Shown here piece by piece: positions 1 to 8,341 of a DNA stretch of 64,000 bases. The position numbers and the translations under genes are program-made. Position 1 is the first letter of the stretch. Each line of letters opens with the position of its first letter. Source of the DNA: JAADHG01 sp964418645 (GTDB lineage: Bacteria; Bacteroidota; Bacteroidia; Flavobacteriales; Flavobacteriaceae); assembly GCA_964418645.1 (NCBI GenBank), contig CAYQME010000002.1, positions 1 to 64,000 of the forward strand, given 5' to 3'. The notes below the pieces were generated by a model. The model searched no databases and was not told the DNA's origin. It saw nothing but the letters and a program-made list of their open reading frames with translations.

Positions 1-2654
1 GCTTCTTCTTCGCTAATGCCACCATATTTAACCGATTTTGCTGCTTCCTGATTTAGACGTCTTGACATTTCGGCATCGTCACTATTAATAGCAATAGTGA
101 CACCAGCATCATGCATTATTGCTGCATTATAAGGAATAGCATCATTAACTTCGTATTTATATGCCCACCAATCGCTAAAAGTTGATCCTCCAACGCCATG
201 TGCTTTCATTTTATCGGCTACTTTATAGCCTTCCAGAATATGAGTGAATGTATTGATGTTAAAATTGAACTTATCTGTAACTTTCATGAGCATATTAATT
301 TCACTTTGTACGTAAGAATGACATGTGATAAAGCGTTCTTTATTCAAAATTTCAGCAAGTACATCCATCTCAATATCTTTTCTGTAGGGTTTGCCACTTT
401 TCTTTTTGGCATCGTACTCTTTTGCTCTTGTAAAATAATCGATATACAATTGCTCAACTCCCATACGTGTTTGTGGAAAACGGCTAAAGCTTGACCAATT
501 ACTTTGTTTTACATTCTCTCCTAAAGCGAATTTTATAAACTTAGGTGAGTTTTTATAAAGTAAATTCTCGGCTGATTCACCCCATTTTAATTTTACAATT
601 GCAGAGCGACCACCAATAGGATTAGCCGAACCATGTAAAATTTGCATTGAGGTAACACCACCAGCGAGATTTCTATAAATACCAATATCTTCAGGGTTTA
701 TAACATCTTCAATAGTGACTTCGGCAGAAGAGTTATGACCTGCTTCATTTCCACCTCCAGAAATTCCAATATGCGTATGTTCATCAATTATACCAGCTGT
801 AAGATGTTTTCCTGTAGCATCAATAACCTTCGCAGTATTGTCTTTTAAATTTTTACCAATTTTGGTAATTTTTCCATTTTTAATTAAAACGTCAGTGTTT
901 TTAAGGATGCCATCTTTTTCATTGGTCCAAACCGTTGCATTTTTAAACAAAAGGGTTTTCTCTTTTGGAAGTTCAGAAAATCCATAAGCTCCATTGGGAT
1001 AGGTTATAGGCATTATTCTTACACTTTTATCATCAGACTTCTTACTCTTATTTTTATTTTGAGTACTATTTTTTACAGTTTGCTTTGCAAAGAAAGAAGT
1101 TTCATTACCATTAGGAAGAATTATTTTCCCAGTTAAATTATTAGTTTTACCAATTTTTGAAGTTAATCTATAAAATCCTAGTTTGGTAGTGTCAGAACTA
1201 GTAAAGGTTAGGTTTATCCAATCGTCCAAATAAGATATTTTTGTTCCTAATTCCTGATTGCCACTTTTAACTTTTGCTTTTGGTTTACTTGGTGTTCCAG
1301 AAATAGATAAATCGTAAGTAGCATTACCAATATTAAATGTATAATTACCACGAATATCTTTAACAGTTATAGATTCTATTACATTCTTATGGCCTTTTAC
1401 CCAATTTTCATAAAGTGTGGTTTTTTTATCAAAAATATCACCAGATGTAATTAAGAAGTTGGCAAAAGTTCCATTTTTTAATGAGCCAATAATATTAGAT
1501 TTCCCTAAGAGTTTCGCAGGTACAGTAGTTAAGGCTTCTAATGCTTTTGTTTTATCTAAACCATATTCAATAGCTTTTAAGAGATTAGATTTTAATTCTT
1601 TAGGAGATTTTAATCCGTTTGTAGTAAATGCAAACGAAATTCCGTTTTCTTCAAAAATTTTTGGGTTTGAAGGTTTTTGATTCCATTCTCTCATGTCTTC
1701 AAGCTCTAAAACACTTGTTAAAAAAGTATTTTCTACATCATAAGCTTTTGGAAAATTAAGAGGAAGAATGTAAGATGCATTGGTTGCCTTAATTTCATCA
1801 ATGCGTTCGTATTCATTACCTCCACCAAGAATTATGTATTGAATACCAAATTGATCGCCAACTTTATCAACACGTTTATCATTGAATTTATCGCCAGCTG
1901 CAATAATTTGAACTAAATTTTTATTTGCATTTATGGCCTCTAAAGATCTATCTAATGTTTTTGAGCCTCCTTTAGCATACCAATCGGCATCATAGTACAT
2001 TTGTTTTAATAATGCTAAAGTCCCCATTGTAGACGTTGGGTAAGATTGACGTGATTTTACACTTCTACTTAATGATAAGTATTGTGCAGAGCGGTTGTTA
2101 ATAATTCGTTCTGCGTTACCACCTTTATCTGTTAAAGCAACTAATATACCAGTGCCTCTTACAATTCCATCTTGCATATGCGAATTCACAACACCAAACC
2201 CAGCTTTTCTTAATTCGGAAGCTGATTTAGCATTAAATTTGAAATTATCAATAGCATTTTGCTCTGGCATTATATGGTCATTCCAGTAAAATCCTTCACG
2301 ACTCGCATGGTATTGTGCCGCTCTTCCACCACCACTTTGGCGCTTCGGTTTTTCGACACCAAAACCAGAATATATATCAATAAAGGAAGGATAAATACTT
2401 TTTCCTGAGACATCAATTACAACTGCATTTGCAGGAATGTTTACTGAAGCTCCAGTGGCAACAACCTTACCGTCTTTAATTAAAAGTGTGCCTTGATCAA
2501 TAACTTGAATTGGCGTTACATAAATTTTAGCATTAGTAAATGCTGTATAATTTGTGTTTTTGCTTTTTACGCCATCGTTTTTAGGAAAGTGCTCTTGTGC
2601 AATTATTGAAAAACTACACATAAGCATCGTTAAAATAAGATACTTTTTTATCAT
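1..2654 (-). CDS. Secreted two-module amidohydrolase family protein (3' end cut by window edge)
   Basis: The gene starts at an ATG at 2654-2652 and is open to base 1, so about 884 codons are present and the C-terminus is missing. The first ~20 residues form a signal peptide (MIKKYLILTMLMCSF then ...IIAQ), so the protein is exported. The C-terminal module is a clear metal-dependent amidohydrolase: it has GIIDEHTHIG with the metal-binding HTH at about residues 626-628, then GGVTS and HGSANPIGGRSA, and near the window edge INSDDAEMSRRLNQEAA. The N-terminal module (about residues 60-500) resembles the same fold, but the expected HxH is replaced by FIDIYSGFG, so it probably carries no active metal site. 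Imidazolonepropionase-like and peptidase-like relatives in Bacteroidota are often ~1000 residues. The substrate is unknown. Confidence in the family is high. Confidence 0.88.
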   Translation of the reverse strand, partial: MIKKYLILTMLMCSFSIIAQEHFPKNDGVKSKNTNYTAFTNAKIYVTPIQVIDQGTLLIKDGKVVATGASVNIPANAVVIDVSGKSIYPSFIDIYSGFGVEKPKRQSGGGRAAQYHASREGFYWNDHIMPEQNAIDNFKFNAKSASELRKAGFGVVNSHMQDGIVRGTGILVALTDKGGNAERIINNRSAQYLSLSRSVKSRQSYPTSTMGTLALLKQMYYDADWYAKGGSKTLDRSLEAINANKNLVQIIAAGDKFNDKRVDKVGDQFGIQYIILGGGNEYERIDEIKATNASYILPLNFPKAYDVENTFLTSVLELEDMREWNQKPSNPKIFEENGISFAFTTNGLKSPKELKSNLLKAIEYGLDKTKALEALTTVPAKLLGKSNIIGSLKNGTFANFLITSGDIFDKKTTLYENWVKGHKNVIESITVKDIRGNYTFNIGNATYDLSISGTPSKPKAKVKSGNQELGTKISYLDDWINLTFTSSDTTKLGFYRLTSKIGKTNNLTGKIILPNGNETSFFAKQTVKNSTQNKNKSKKSDDKSVRIMPITYPNGAYGFSELPKEKTLLFKNATVWTNEKDGILKNTDVLIKNGKITKIGKNLKDNTAKVIDATGKHLTAGIIDEHTHIGISGGGNEAGHNSSAEVTIEDVINPEDIGIYRNLAGGVTSMQILHGSANPIGGRSAIVKLKWGESAENLLYKNSPKFIKFALGENVKQSNWSSFSRFPQTRMGVEQLYIDYFTRAKEYDAKKKSGKPYRKDIEMDVLAEILNKERFITCHSYVQSEINMLMKVTDKFNFNINTFTHILEGYKVADKMKAHGVGGSTFSDWWAYKYEVNDAIPYNAAIMHDAGVTIAINSDDAEMSRRLNQEAAKSVKYGGISEEE

Positions 2655-2734
2655 TTTTTGGTTAGTAAAAATTAAGTCTTAAAGATAAAGATTATGTGTC
2701 TAGGGAAAACGAATTAAGATATATTTAACTTTTG

Positions 2735-3802
2735 TTATAGTGTTTTGCCTTTAAAATAATTAACCATAAGTGCAACAGCATAACTATAACTTTCTATCCC
2801 TTTATCTTGATTGTTAGCTTTTAGGAATTTCCCATAGGTTAGTTTAAACAATGGTTCCATTGGGTTTTGGTAAGCTTCCCAAAAATCATAGGACTCTTTA
2901 TAGTTTGCGAGAATTCCTTTATTTATTAAGTCAATTAAAGATTTGTATATATCCTTATCCCTCCTGGAAACCTCATTTAAGCAATGCCTTAGTGCAAAAA
3001 TATACCCAGAATATTTAAAATAGACATCTTCATTATGGATTGCGGCTAAAAAACCAATAAAATTAGTTTCATTTTCGGCAGCATAACCTATTTGATGCGC
3101 CTGTTCATGACAAGCTGTAGTGGGATATTTGTAAAGTGGAATTAAACCGTCTATTTGAGCTTCATTTGTGAACGGATTCAAATACCCGCTAAACCCCATA
3201 TATGTTAATGGTAGACTATATATTGAAAGTTTAGTACTGCTTGTAGTGTACTTTAATGAAGGGAGTTTTTCCGCTAACAACTTATAACCATTAGTAGTTT
3301 TACGTAATAGTTCTTGTTTTGAGTAGGGGATTTCTATTTTAAGAGAATCGTTTTTGTTAATACTTAAATGAATAGCATTCGATTTTTCTATGAGCTTTTG
3401 TGTTACGGCTACTAATTCTTCAGTAGTATATGTATTATTGATGTTAAGAGATTTGTGAACAGGGAGCCTGTAATAGTTCATGCCCCAAAAAATATGAAAT
3501 GCAAAATATAGTATCGAAATAGCTGAAAACACATCAATAAACCACCTTTTTGTATCTTTTTTGATACGTTTTCTATTTAATACAAACCATCGTATAATAT
3601 AAATTCCAGCAAGAGTATAAATAATATCTCCTATTGAAAAGGGGATCCATCCAAATACAAACCGCAATGCTTTTGATGTAAATTGATACAACCCATTGCT
3701 ATAATATATTTCAATAAAATTAGGATAACAGGAGAGTAGCTTTACTATGAGGTATTGCGGAATGATACTAAGCGCTATAATTGTTTTCTTATTCTTGAGC
3801 AT
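2735..3802 (-). CDS. DUF3810 family membrane protein with HExxH motif
   Basis: This 355-residue protein matches the DUF3810 family as I recall it from Bacteroidota. The N-terminal ~100 residues contain several hydrophobic helices (for example IIALSIIPQYLIVKLL and DIIYTLAGIYIIRW). The remainder is soluble and carries HEQAH at residues 232-236, followed by AENETNF, a zinc-metallopeptidase-like arrangement (HExxH with a later glutamate). Peptidase activity is an inference from this motif; no substrate is known. It lies downstream of no obvious partner, 80 bp from the amidohydrolase and divergent from pepD, with only about 50 bp between its start and the pepD promoter. The start has ATG at 3802 directly before a typical short positively charged N-terminus. 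Confidence 0.85.
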   Translation of the reverse strand: MLKNKKTIIALSIIPQYLIVKLLSCYPNFIEIYYSNGLYQFTSKALRFVFGWIPFSIGDIIYTLAGIYIIRWFVLNRKRIKKDTKRWFIDVFSAISILYFAFHIFWGMNYYRLPVHKSLNINNTYTTEELVAVTQKLIEKSNAIHLSINKNDSLKIEIPYSKQELLRKTTNGYKLLAEKLPSLKYTTSSTKLSIYSLPLTYMGFSGYLNPFTNEAQIDGLIPLYKYPTTACHEQAHQIGYAAENETNFIGFLAAIHNEDVYFKYSGYIFALRHCLNEVSRRDKDIYKSLIDLINKGILANYKESYDFWEAYQNPMEPLFKLTYGKFLKANNQDKGIESYSYAVALMVNYFKGKTL

Positions 3803-3848
3803 TATTCAAAAATAAACAAATGTTTTATAAATCTTTATGACTAATAGC

Positions 3849-3856
3849 TACCTTTG
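3849..3856 (+). promoter_or_regulatory. Bacteroidota-type -7 promoter box for pepD
   Basis: TACCTTTG fits the Bacteroidota -7 consensus TAnnTTTG. It sits 31 bp before the ATG at 3888. Transcription would start near 3861, inside the upstream in-frame extension that begins at 3837, which is why the later start was chosen for pepD. The -33 element is weak. Confidence 0.5.
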
Positions 3857-3887
3857 TGAAACTTTTAATAAAATAAAATTTAAACGC

Positions 3888-5351
3888 ATGAATTCAGAAA
3901 TAAGACAGTTAGAACCACAAACACTTTGGAATAAATTTGTCGATTTAAATGCAGTACCACGACCATCAAAAAAAGAAGAGCGTGTAATTACATTTATGAA
4001 AGATTTTGGTAATAGTTTAGGGCTAGAAACCTTTGAAGATGAAGTTGGTAACGTAATTATTAAGAAACCTGCAACTGTTGGAATGGAAGACAGAAAGACC
4101 ATTGTAATGCAATCGCATTTAGATATGGTGCATCAAAAAAATGCGGATACTAATTTTGATTTTAATACTCAAGGCATAGAAATGTTTGTTGATGGTGATT
4201 GGGTTAGAGCAAAAGGGACAACACTTGGTGCAGATAACGGATTGGGAGTGGCTACCATAATGGCAATATTGGAGAGTGATACTATTGAACATCCAGCTAT
4301 TGAAGCCTTATTTACTATTGATGAAGAAACTGGAATGACAGGAGCTATGGGTTTAAAAGGGGGTTTACTTAATGGCGAAATACTATTAAATTTAGATACT
4401 GAAGAAGATGATGAAATTGGAGTAGGTTGCGCAGGAGGAATAGATGTAACTGCAACAAGAACTTATAAAGAAGAAGACACGCCTGAATTTAAAATTGGGT
4501 ATTGTATTACAGTTAAAGGATTACAAGGTGGACATTCAGGGATGGATATTCATAAAGGATTTGGGAATTCTAATAAGATTTTAAACCGTTTGTTATTTGA
4601 TGGATTTGAGAATTTTGGATTGCGAATCTCAGAGATTGATGGAGGAAGTTTACGCAATGCCATTCCGCGAGAAAGTTTTGCCAATGTAGTGATAGATGCT
4701 GTGCATCAAGAAGCTTTTGAGTTTGAAATACAGCTCATGACAAAAGCGATTTCTATGGAACTTAAAGCTATGGAGCCAAATCTAAAAATAATTGTTTCTA
4801 AAATTGAGACACCTTTAAAGGTTATGGATTTAGGTGTGCAAGAAGGTTTAACACGAGCATTATATGCAGCTCACAATGGAGTGTATAGAATGAGTGCAGA
4901 TATTCCTGATTTAGTGGAAACGTCAAATAATATTGCACGCGTAATTGTTAAAGATGGAGATATTAAAATAGGATGCTTAACACGCTCGTCTGTGGAATCT
5001 TCAAAAATGGACTTGGCAAATATGCTTCGTGCTACTTTTGAATTGACAGGTTGTGAGGTAGAATTTTCTGGAAGCTATCCAGGATGGACACCTAATATGG
5101 ACTCAGATATTCTAAAAGTGATGTCAAAGATTTATAAAGATTTAAACAATAGGAAAGAAGCTCATGTTGCTGCGTGTCATGCAGGATTAGAATGTGGCAT
5201 TTTAGGAACCAACTACCCCAAAATGGATATGATAAGTTTTGGACCTACAATTCTTGGGGCGCATTCACCTGATGAACGCGCTTGTGTTTCTTCAGTCCAA
5301 AAATATTGGACATTTGTTTTAGAGATTTTAAAACAAATCCCAAAAAAATAA
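3888..5351 (+). CDS. pepD: Aminoacyl-histidine dipeptidase (PepD, M20 family)
   Basis: A cytosolic zinc dipeptidase of family M20C that hydrolyses Xaa-His and other dipeptides. From the chosen start the protein has 487 residues, the usual PepD length. Metal and catalytic motifs are all present: SHLDMVH (H77, D79), GADNGLG (D116) and IDEETGM with the catalytic Glu pair at 146-147. The later GGHSGMDIHKG and HAGLECG motifs belong to the dimerisation lid and the second half of the metal site. Start choice: an in-frame extension to 3837 exists, but a TAnnTTTG promoter box lies inside it and family members begin with the residues MNSEIRQLEPQ, so ATG 3888 is preferred. It is monocistronic, ending just before a palindromic terminator-like repeat. 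Confidence 0.95.
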   Translation: MNSEIRQLEPQTLWNKFVDLNAVPRPSKKEERVITFMKDFGNSLGLETFEDEVGNVIIKKPATVGMEDRKTIVMQSHLDMVHQKNADTNFDFNTQGIEMFVDGDWVRAKGTTLGADNGLGVATIMAILESDTIEHPAIEALFTIDEETGMTGAMGLKGGLLNGEILLNLDTEEDDEIGVGCAGGIDVTATRTYKEEDTPEFKIGYCITVKGLQGGHSGMDIHKGFGNSNKILNRLLFDGFENFGLRISEIDGGSLRNAIPRESFANVVIDAVHQEAFEFEIQLMTKAISMELKAMEPNLKIIVSKIETPLKVMDLGVQEGLTRALYAAHNGVYRMSADIPDLVETSNNIARVIVKDGDIKIGCLTRSSVESSKMDLANMLRATFELTGCEVEFSGSYPGWTPNMDSDILKVMSKIYKDLNNRKEAHVAACHAGLECGILGTNYPKMDMISFGPTILGAHSPDERACVSSVQKYWTFVLEILKQIPKK

Positions 5352-5355
5352 GTAT

Positions 5356-5498
5356 AAAAAAGAGGCTGTCTAAAAAGTAATTTCATTGTCATTTTGAGCG
5401 TAGTCGAAAAATCTCAATAATCTATAGATTAATGATTTTATTTTTAAGAGATTCTTCATTTACATTCAGAATGACACTTTTTAGACAGCCTCTTTTTT
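5356..5498. repeat. Nested palindromic repeat element acting as bidirectional terminator
   Basis: Two 23-bp arms (5356-5378 and 5476-5498) are perfect inverted copies of each other, built on AGAGGCTGTCTAAAAAGT with an A-run on the outside that reads as a T-run on either exit. Inside them lies a second, imperfect inverted pair: 5388-5416 (containing TTTTGAGCGTAGTCGAAAAAT) faces 5447-5475 (AGAGATTCTTCATTTACATTC). The whole 143-bp unit can fold into one long hairpin and separates convergent genes pepD and the PPIase gene. The GAGCGTAGTCGA core is a sequence I recall as dispersed through many Bacteroidota genomes, so this may be a REP/MITE-like element co-opted as a terminator. No second copy is seen in this window. 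Confidence 0.75.
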
Positions 5499-5519
5499 TA
5501 TGTATTACACAAATGTAAT

Positions 5520-6692
5520 TTATTTTACAATTTCTACCATTTCAATAATAAAAATTAAATCTGTATTTGGTTTTATGCTACCGCGACCATTTTCACCATA
5601 AGCTAGATATGAAGGTATGTAAAAATACGCTTTATCACCTTCATGCATATTGGCTACACTTTCTTTAAATCCGGCAATCATCTGTGCATCAGGACTTATT
5701 TGCATTGGCATAGGATCATACATTCCACGTTGTTCTTTTTGAGGATTTAATTTGCCATACTTTTCTTCGATTTCTTTTCTGTTAGAATCAAATAATTTAC
5801 CATCGATAAAATAGCCTTCATAATATACTTTTACTGTATTTCCTTGTTTTGGCTTTGGACCATTACCTTTAGTAATAGTATAAGACATTAAGCCTGAAGC
5901 GGATGCTATTGATTTACTTTTGTAATCATTTAAAATTGGTAAAATTTCAGCTGCTGCAGCGTTAGCTTTTTCTTCAGCTTTTTTGCGTGCTTCTTCAGCT
6001 TTTTTGCGTGCTTCTTCAGCTTTTTGTTTTGCTTTTTCTTCAAGTTTTGGTAATTCAGTTTCCCAAGTTTTTAAGGCGTCAAAATTTCGTGCGTCATATC
6101 CTTTACGAATAATGTTAACTTCTTTAATAACAACATCTTTTATAGGTCTGTTGCCTGGTCCTACTTTTACATTAGAGATAGAATCTTGTACATCCAGCCC
6201 TAAAACAACTTCTCCAAAAACAGTATGTATGTTATCTAACCAAGGCGTTTCTTTTTCAGTTATAAAAAACTGACTTCCATTAGTATTAGGACCAGAGTTA
6301 GCCATTGATAAAACACCTGGTTTATCATGTTTTAAAGTTTCATCAAATTCGTCACCAAAACGGTACCCTGGGCTACCAGAACCAGTTCCAGTCGGATCTC
6401 CACCTTGAATCATGAAATTATCCATAACACGATGAAATATTAATCCGTTATAAAACTTTTTCCCTTTAAAAACACTATCAACCATAGGATGATTTCCTTC
6501 AGCAAGTAGCACAAAATTTGCTACTGTTACCGGTGTTTTATCATAATGTAGTTTTACAACCATGGTATCCATAGAAGTTACAAATTCTGCGTATAATCCA
6601 TCTTCTAAATCAGGATATCTGTCACCACAAGACATAAGTGTTGCAAATAATGCTATGGCAATAATCTTAATTGAATGCTTAAAAATTTTCAT
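5520..6692 (-). CDS. Lipoprotein with cyclophilin and FKBP peptidyl-prolyl isomerase domains
   Basis: A 390-residue exported lipoprotein (lipobox LMSCG, Cys22) joining two unrelated prolyl isomerase folds. Residues ~30-195 are a cyclophilin domain with FHRVMDNFMIQGGDP, MANSGPNTNGSQFFIT and WLDNIHTVFGEV. Residues ~205-250 form a charged coiled-coil linker made of repeated KKAEEAR units. Residues ~265-390 are an FKBP domain with VKVYYEGY, LFDSN and IPSYLAYGENG. It probably assists envelope protein folding on the periplasmic face. It is the last gene of a minus-strand operon after gldI (2-bp gap). The coiled-coil repeat is also a short DNA tandem repeat, so its copy number may vary. Confidence 0.92.
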   Translation of the reverse strand: MKIFKHSIKIIAIALFATLMSCGDRYPDLEDGLYAEFVTSMDTMVVKLHYDKTPVTVANFVLLAEGNHPMVDSVFKGKKFYNGLIFHRVMDNFMIQGGDPTGTGSGSPGYRFGDEFDETLKHDKPGVLSMANSGPNTNGSQFFITEKETPWLDNIHTVFGEVVLGLDVQDSISNVKVGPGNRPIKDVVIKEVNIIRKGYDARNFDALKTWETELPKLEEKAKQKAEEARKKAEEARKKAEEKANAAAAEILPILNDYKSKSIASASGLMSYTITKGNGPKPKQGNTVKVYYEGYFIDGKLFDSNRKEIEEKYGKLNPQKEQRGMYDPMPMQISPDAQMIAGFKESVANMHEGDKAYFYIPSYLAYGENGRGSIKPNTDLIFIIEMVEIVK

Positions 6693-6694
6693 TG

Positions 6695-7240
6695 TTAATT
6701 TGTTTCTTTTTGGGTTATTGTATTAATTGTTACTTTACATATAATAGGTATATTGGTACCAATACGATTGGTATCACCGTAATATCCGTATGCTTTTTGA
6801 GAAGGAAAGAGAAAAGTTACCGTTTCTCCAGTTTTCATAAGTTTTATACCTTCCCGTAAGCCCGAGAATAATTCTTCTTGATCTACAGCGTAGTCTCTAG
6901 TTTTTAATTCCTCAGTACTATAAATAGTTCTACCATTTAAATCCTTAATATCATAACTAAAGCTTACTAGATCTCCAAATACTGGTGTAACAGTATCATC
7001 TTCAACTTTTGTGTTGTAATAATACCAAAAGCCGTTTTCAGAAGCTAAATAATTAACATCAGAATTACTCTGTATAATTTGTTCAATTCTATTGCGTTCT
7101 TTTTGGTTTAGTTTTTTATTGCGCGTAATAGAATTATCAATAAAGGATCCAGTTTTTACCGAAACTGGTCTGCGAGCTTCTGGAGATTTACAGGCTAAGC
7201 AAAGCATCATCAATAAGATTATTGTAATAAATTTCTTCAT
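6695..7240 (-). CDS. gldI: Gliding motility lipoprotein GldI (FKBP-type isomerase)
   Basis: A 181-residue lipoprotein: the signal peptide ends in a lipobox with Cys17 (LCLACK). The C-terminal half (about 75-178) is an FKBP-type peptidyl-prolyl isomerase domain with LVSFSYDIKDLNGR, SGLREGIKLMKTGE and FPSQKAYGYYGD. Length, lipobox and domain order match GldI, which in Flavobacterium johnsoniae is needed for gliding and type IX secretion, probably by folding or stabilising envelope components. The start codon overlaps the stop of nrnA by 4 bp (ATGA), and the next gene, a cyclophilin/FKBP lipoprotein, follows after 2 bp, so the three are almost certainly co-transcribed. The presence of the gene suggests, but does not prove, that this organism glides. 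Confidence 0.9.
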   Translation of the reverse strand: MKKFITIILLMMLCLACKSPEARRPVSVKTGSFIDNSITRNKKLNQKERNRIEQIIQSNSDVNYLASENGFWYYYNTKVEDDTVTPVFGDLVSFSYDIKDLNGRTIYSTEELKTRDYAVDQEELFSGLREGIKLMKTGETVTFLFPSQKAYGYYGDTNRIGTNIPIICKVTINTITQKETN

Positions 7241-8253
7241 GATTTGAGGTCCTTTTTATAATCGGGTAATATACTAATAAATTTCTCAATGGTGCTTTTT
7301 AAATCTAATTCACAACGTCCACCAGCTGCATTAGTATGTCCTCCACCATTGAAGTGATGACGTGCAAATGTATTAACATCAAAATCACCTTTTGACCTCA
7401 AGGATATTTTAATAATACGCTCTTTTCTATCTTCTATGAAAATAACAGCAAAAATTACATTTTTTAGCGATAAGGCATAATTCACTATGCCTTCAGTATC
7501 TCCTTTTTTAAAATCGAATGCATTCAATTCATTTTGAGATAAAGAGATATATGCTACATTAAAACCTTCAACTAATTTTAAGTTGTTAAGTGCACACCCT
7601 AACAATTGCAATTTATTGTAGCTATTGTTATCGTAAACATTATTATGTATGCTTGCATTATCTGCGCCTTTGTCAATAAGATTAGCAACTACACGATGTG
7701 TAGTGCTTGTAGTTGAAGCAAACCTAAATGACCCCGTATCAGTCATGATTCCTACATACAAAGAGGTTGCTATTTCACTATTAATAGAGCCTACATCATC
7801 CAACATTTCTATAAAATGATAAATCATTTGGGACGTTGAGCATATGCTAGCATCTGAGTACACATATTTTGCAAAATTATCAGGTTGTTGATGATGATCA
7901 ATCATAATTTTGATAGCATTAGAACTTTCCAAAATTGAATGCATGTTGCCTGTTCTATGTAAAGTATTAAAATCAAGCGTAAAAAGCAGTTCTGCTTGTT
8001 GCACTAATTCAGTAGCCTTTTCTATATCTTCATCATACTTTAAAATAGTATCTTCTCCAGGAATCCATTTTAAAAATTCAGGATAATCATTGGGTGCAAT
8101 AACTATAACGTTATGCCCTTTTTGTTTTAAATAATGATATAATCCTAAAGTAGAGCCAATAGCGTCTCCATCAGGGTTTTTATGTGGTACAATTACAACT
8201 TTTTTTGGAGTTGCAAGCAATTGTTTTATGTCTAAAATATCGTTTTTTGTCAT
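7237..8253 (-). CDS. nrnA: DHH family phosphoesterase, bifunctional oligoribonuclease/pAp phosphatase NrnA-like
   Basis: A cytosolic DHH/DHHA1 phosphoesterase of about 338 residues. Visible motifs are VPHKNPDGDAIGS (DxD metal site), FTLDFNTLHRTG, DHHQQPDNFA (the DHH motif) and the DHHA1 glycine loop GGGHTNAAGG near the C-terminus. NrnA-type enzymes remove 5'-nucleotides from nano-RNA and dephosphorylate 3'-phosphoadenosine 5'-phosphate. An in-frame extension reaches 8337, but homologues begin around MTKNDILDIKQLL and a promoter-like CGAAGATA (TATCTTCG on the minus strand) sits at 8261-8268, so ATG 8253 was chosen. It heads the operon with gldI. Confidence 0.9.
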   Translation of the reverse strand: MTKNDILDIKQLLATPKKVVIVPHKNPDGDAIGSTLGLYHYLKQKGHNVIVIAPNDYPEFLKWIPGEDTILKYDEDIEKATELVQQAELLFTLDFNTLHRTGNMHSILESSNAIKIMIDHHQQPDNFAKYVYSDASICSTSQMIYHFIEMLDDVGSINSEIATSLYVGIMTDTGSFRFASTTSTTHRVVANLIDKGADNASIHNNVYDNNSYNKLQLLGCALNNLKLVEGFNVAYISLSQNELNAFDFKKGDTEGIVNYALSLKNVIFAVIFIEDRKERIIKISLRSKGDFDVNTFARHHFNGGGHTNAAGGRCELDLKSTIEKFISILPDYKKDLKS

Positions 8254-8260
8254 ACGTGTG

Positions 8261-8268
8261 CGAAGATA
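8261..8268 (-). promoter_or_regulatory. Possible -7 promoter box of nrnA-gldI operon
   Basis: Read on the minus strand the site is TATCTTCG, one base from the TAnnTTTG consensus. It lies only 8 bp before the chosen nrnA ATG, so a transcript from here would have a very short leader. No -33 element is clear. Confidence 0.35.
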
Positions 8269-8341
8269 CAATTTTTTAGATATGACTTGTCTTGTTTTTA
8301 ACAAGGAATTAGTTATTTTGCGAGACACAAAACTCATATAA

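Noticed and set aside
198..2289. Plus-strand open frames inside the amidohydrolase gene
   Set aside because: They lie antisense to a clear, long coding frame and show no family features.
3837..3887. In-frame N-terminal extension of pepD
   Set aside because: A TAnnTTTG promoter box lies within the extension and homologues begin at the later Met.
5970..6030. Tandem repeat as a CRISPR or VNTR locus
   Set aside because: The repeat is in frame and encodes the KKAEEAR coiled coil of the PPIase lipoprotein.
8254..8337. N-terminal extension of NrnA
   Set aside because: Composition is unlike the family's start, and a promoter-like TATCTTCG lies inside it.
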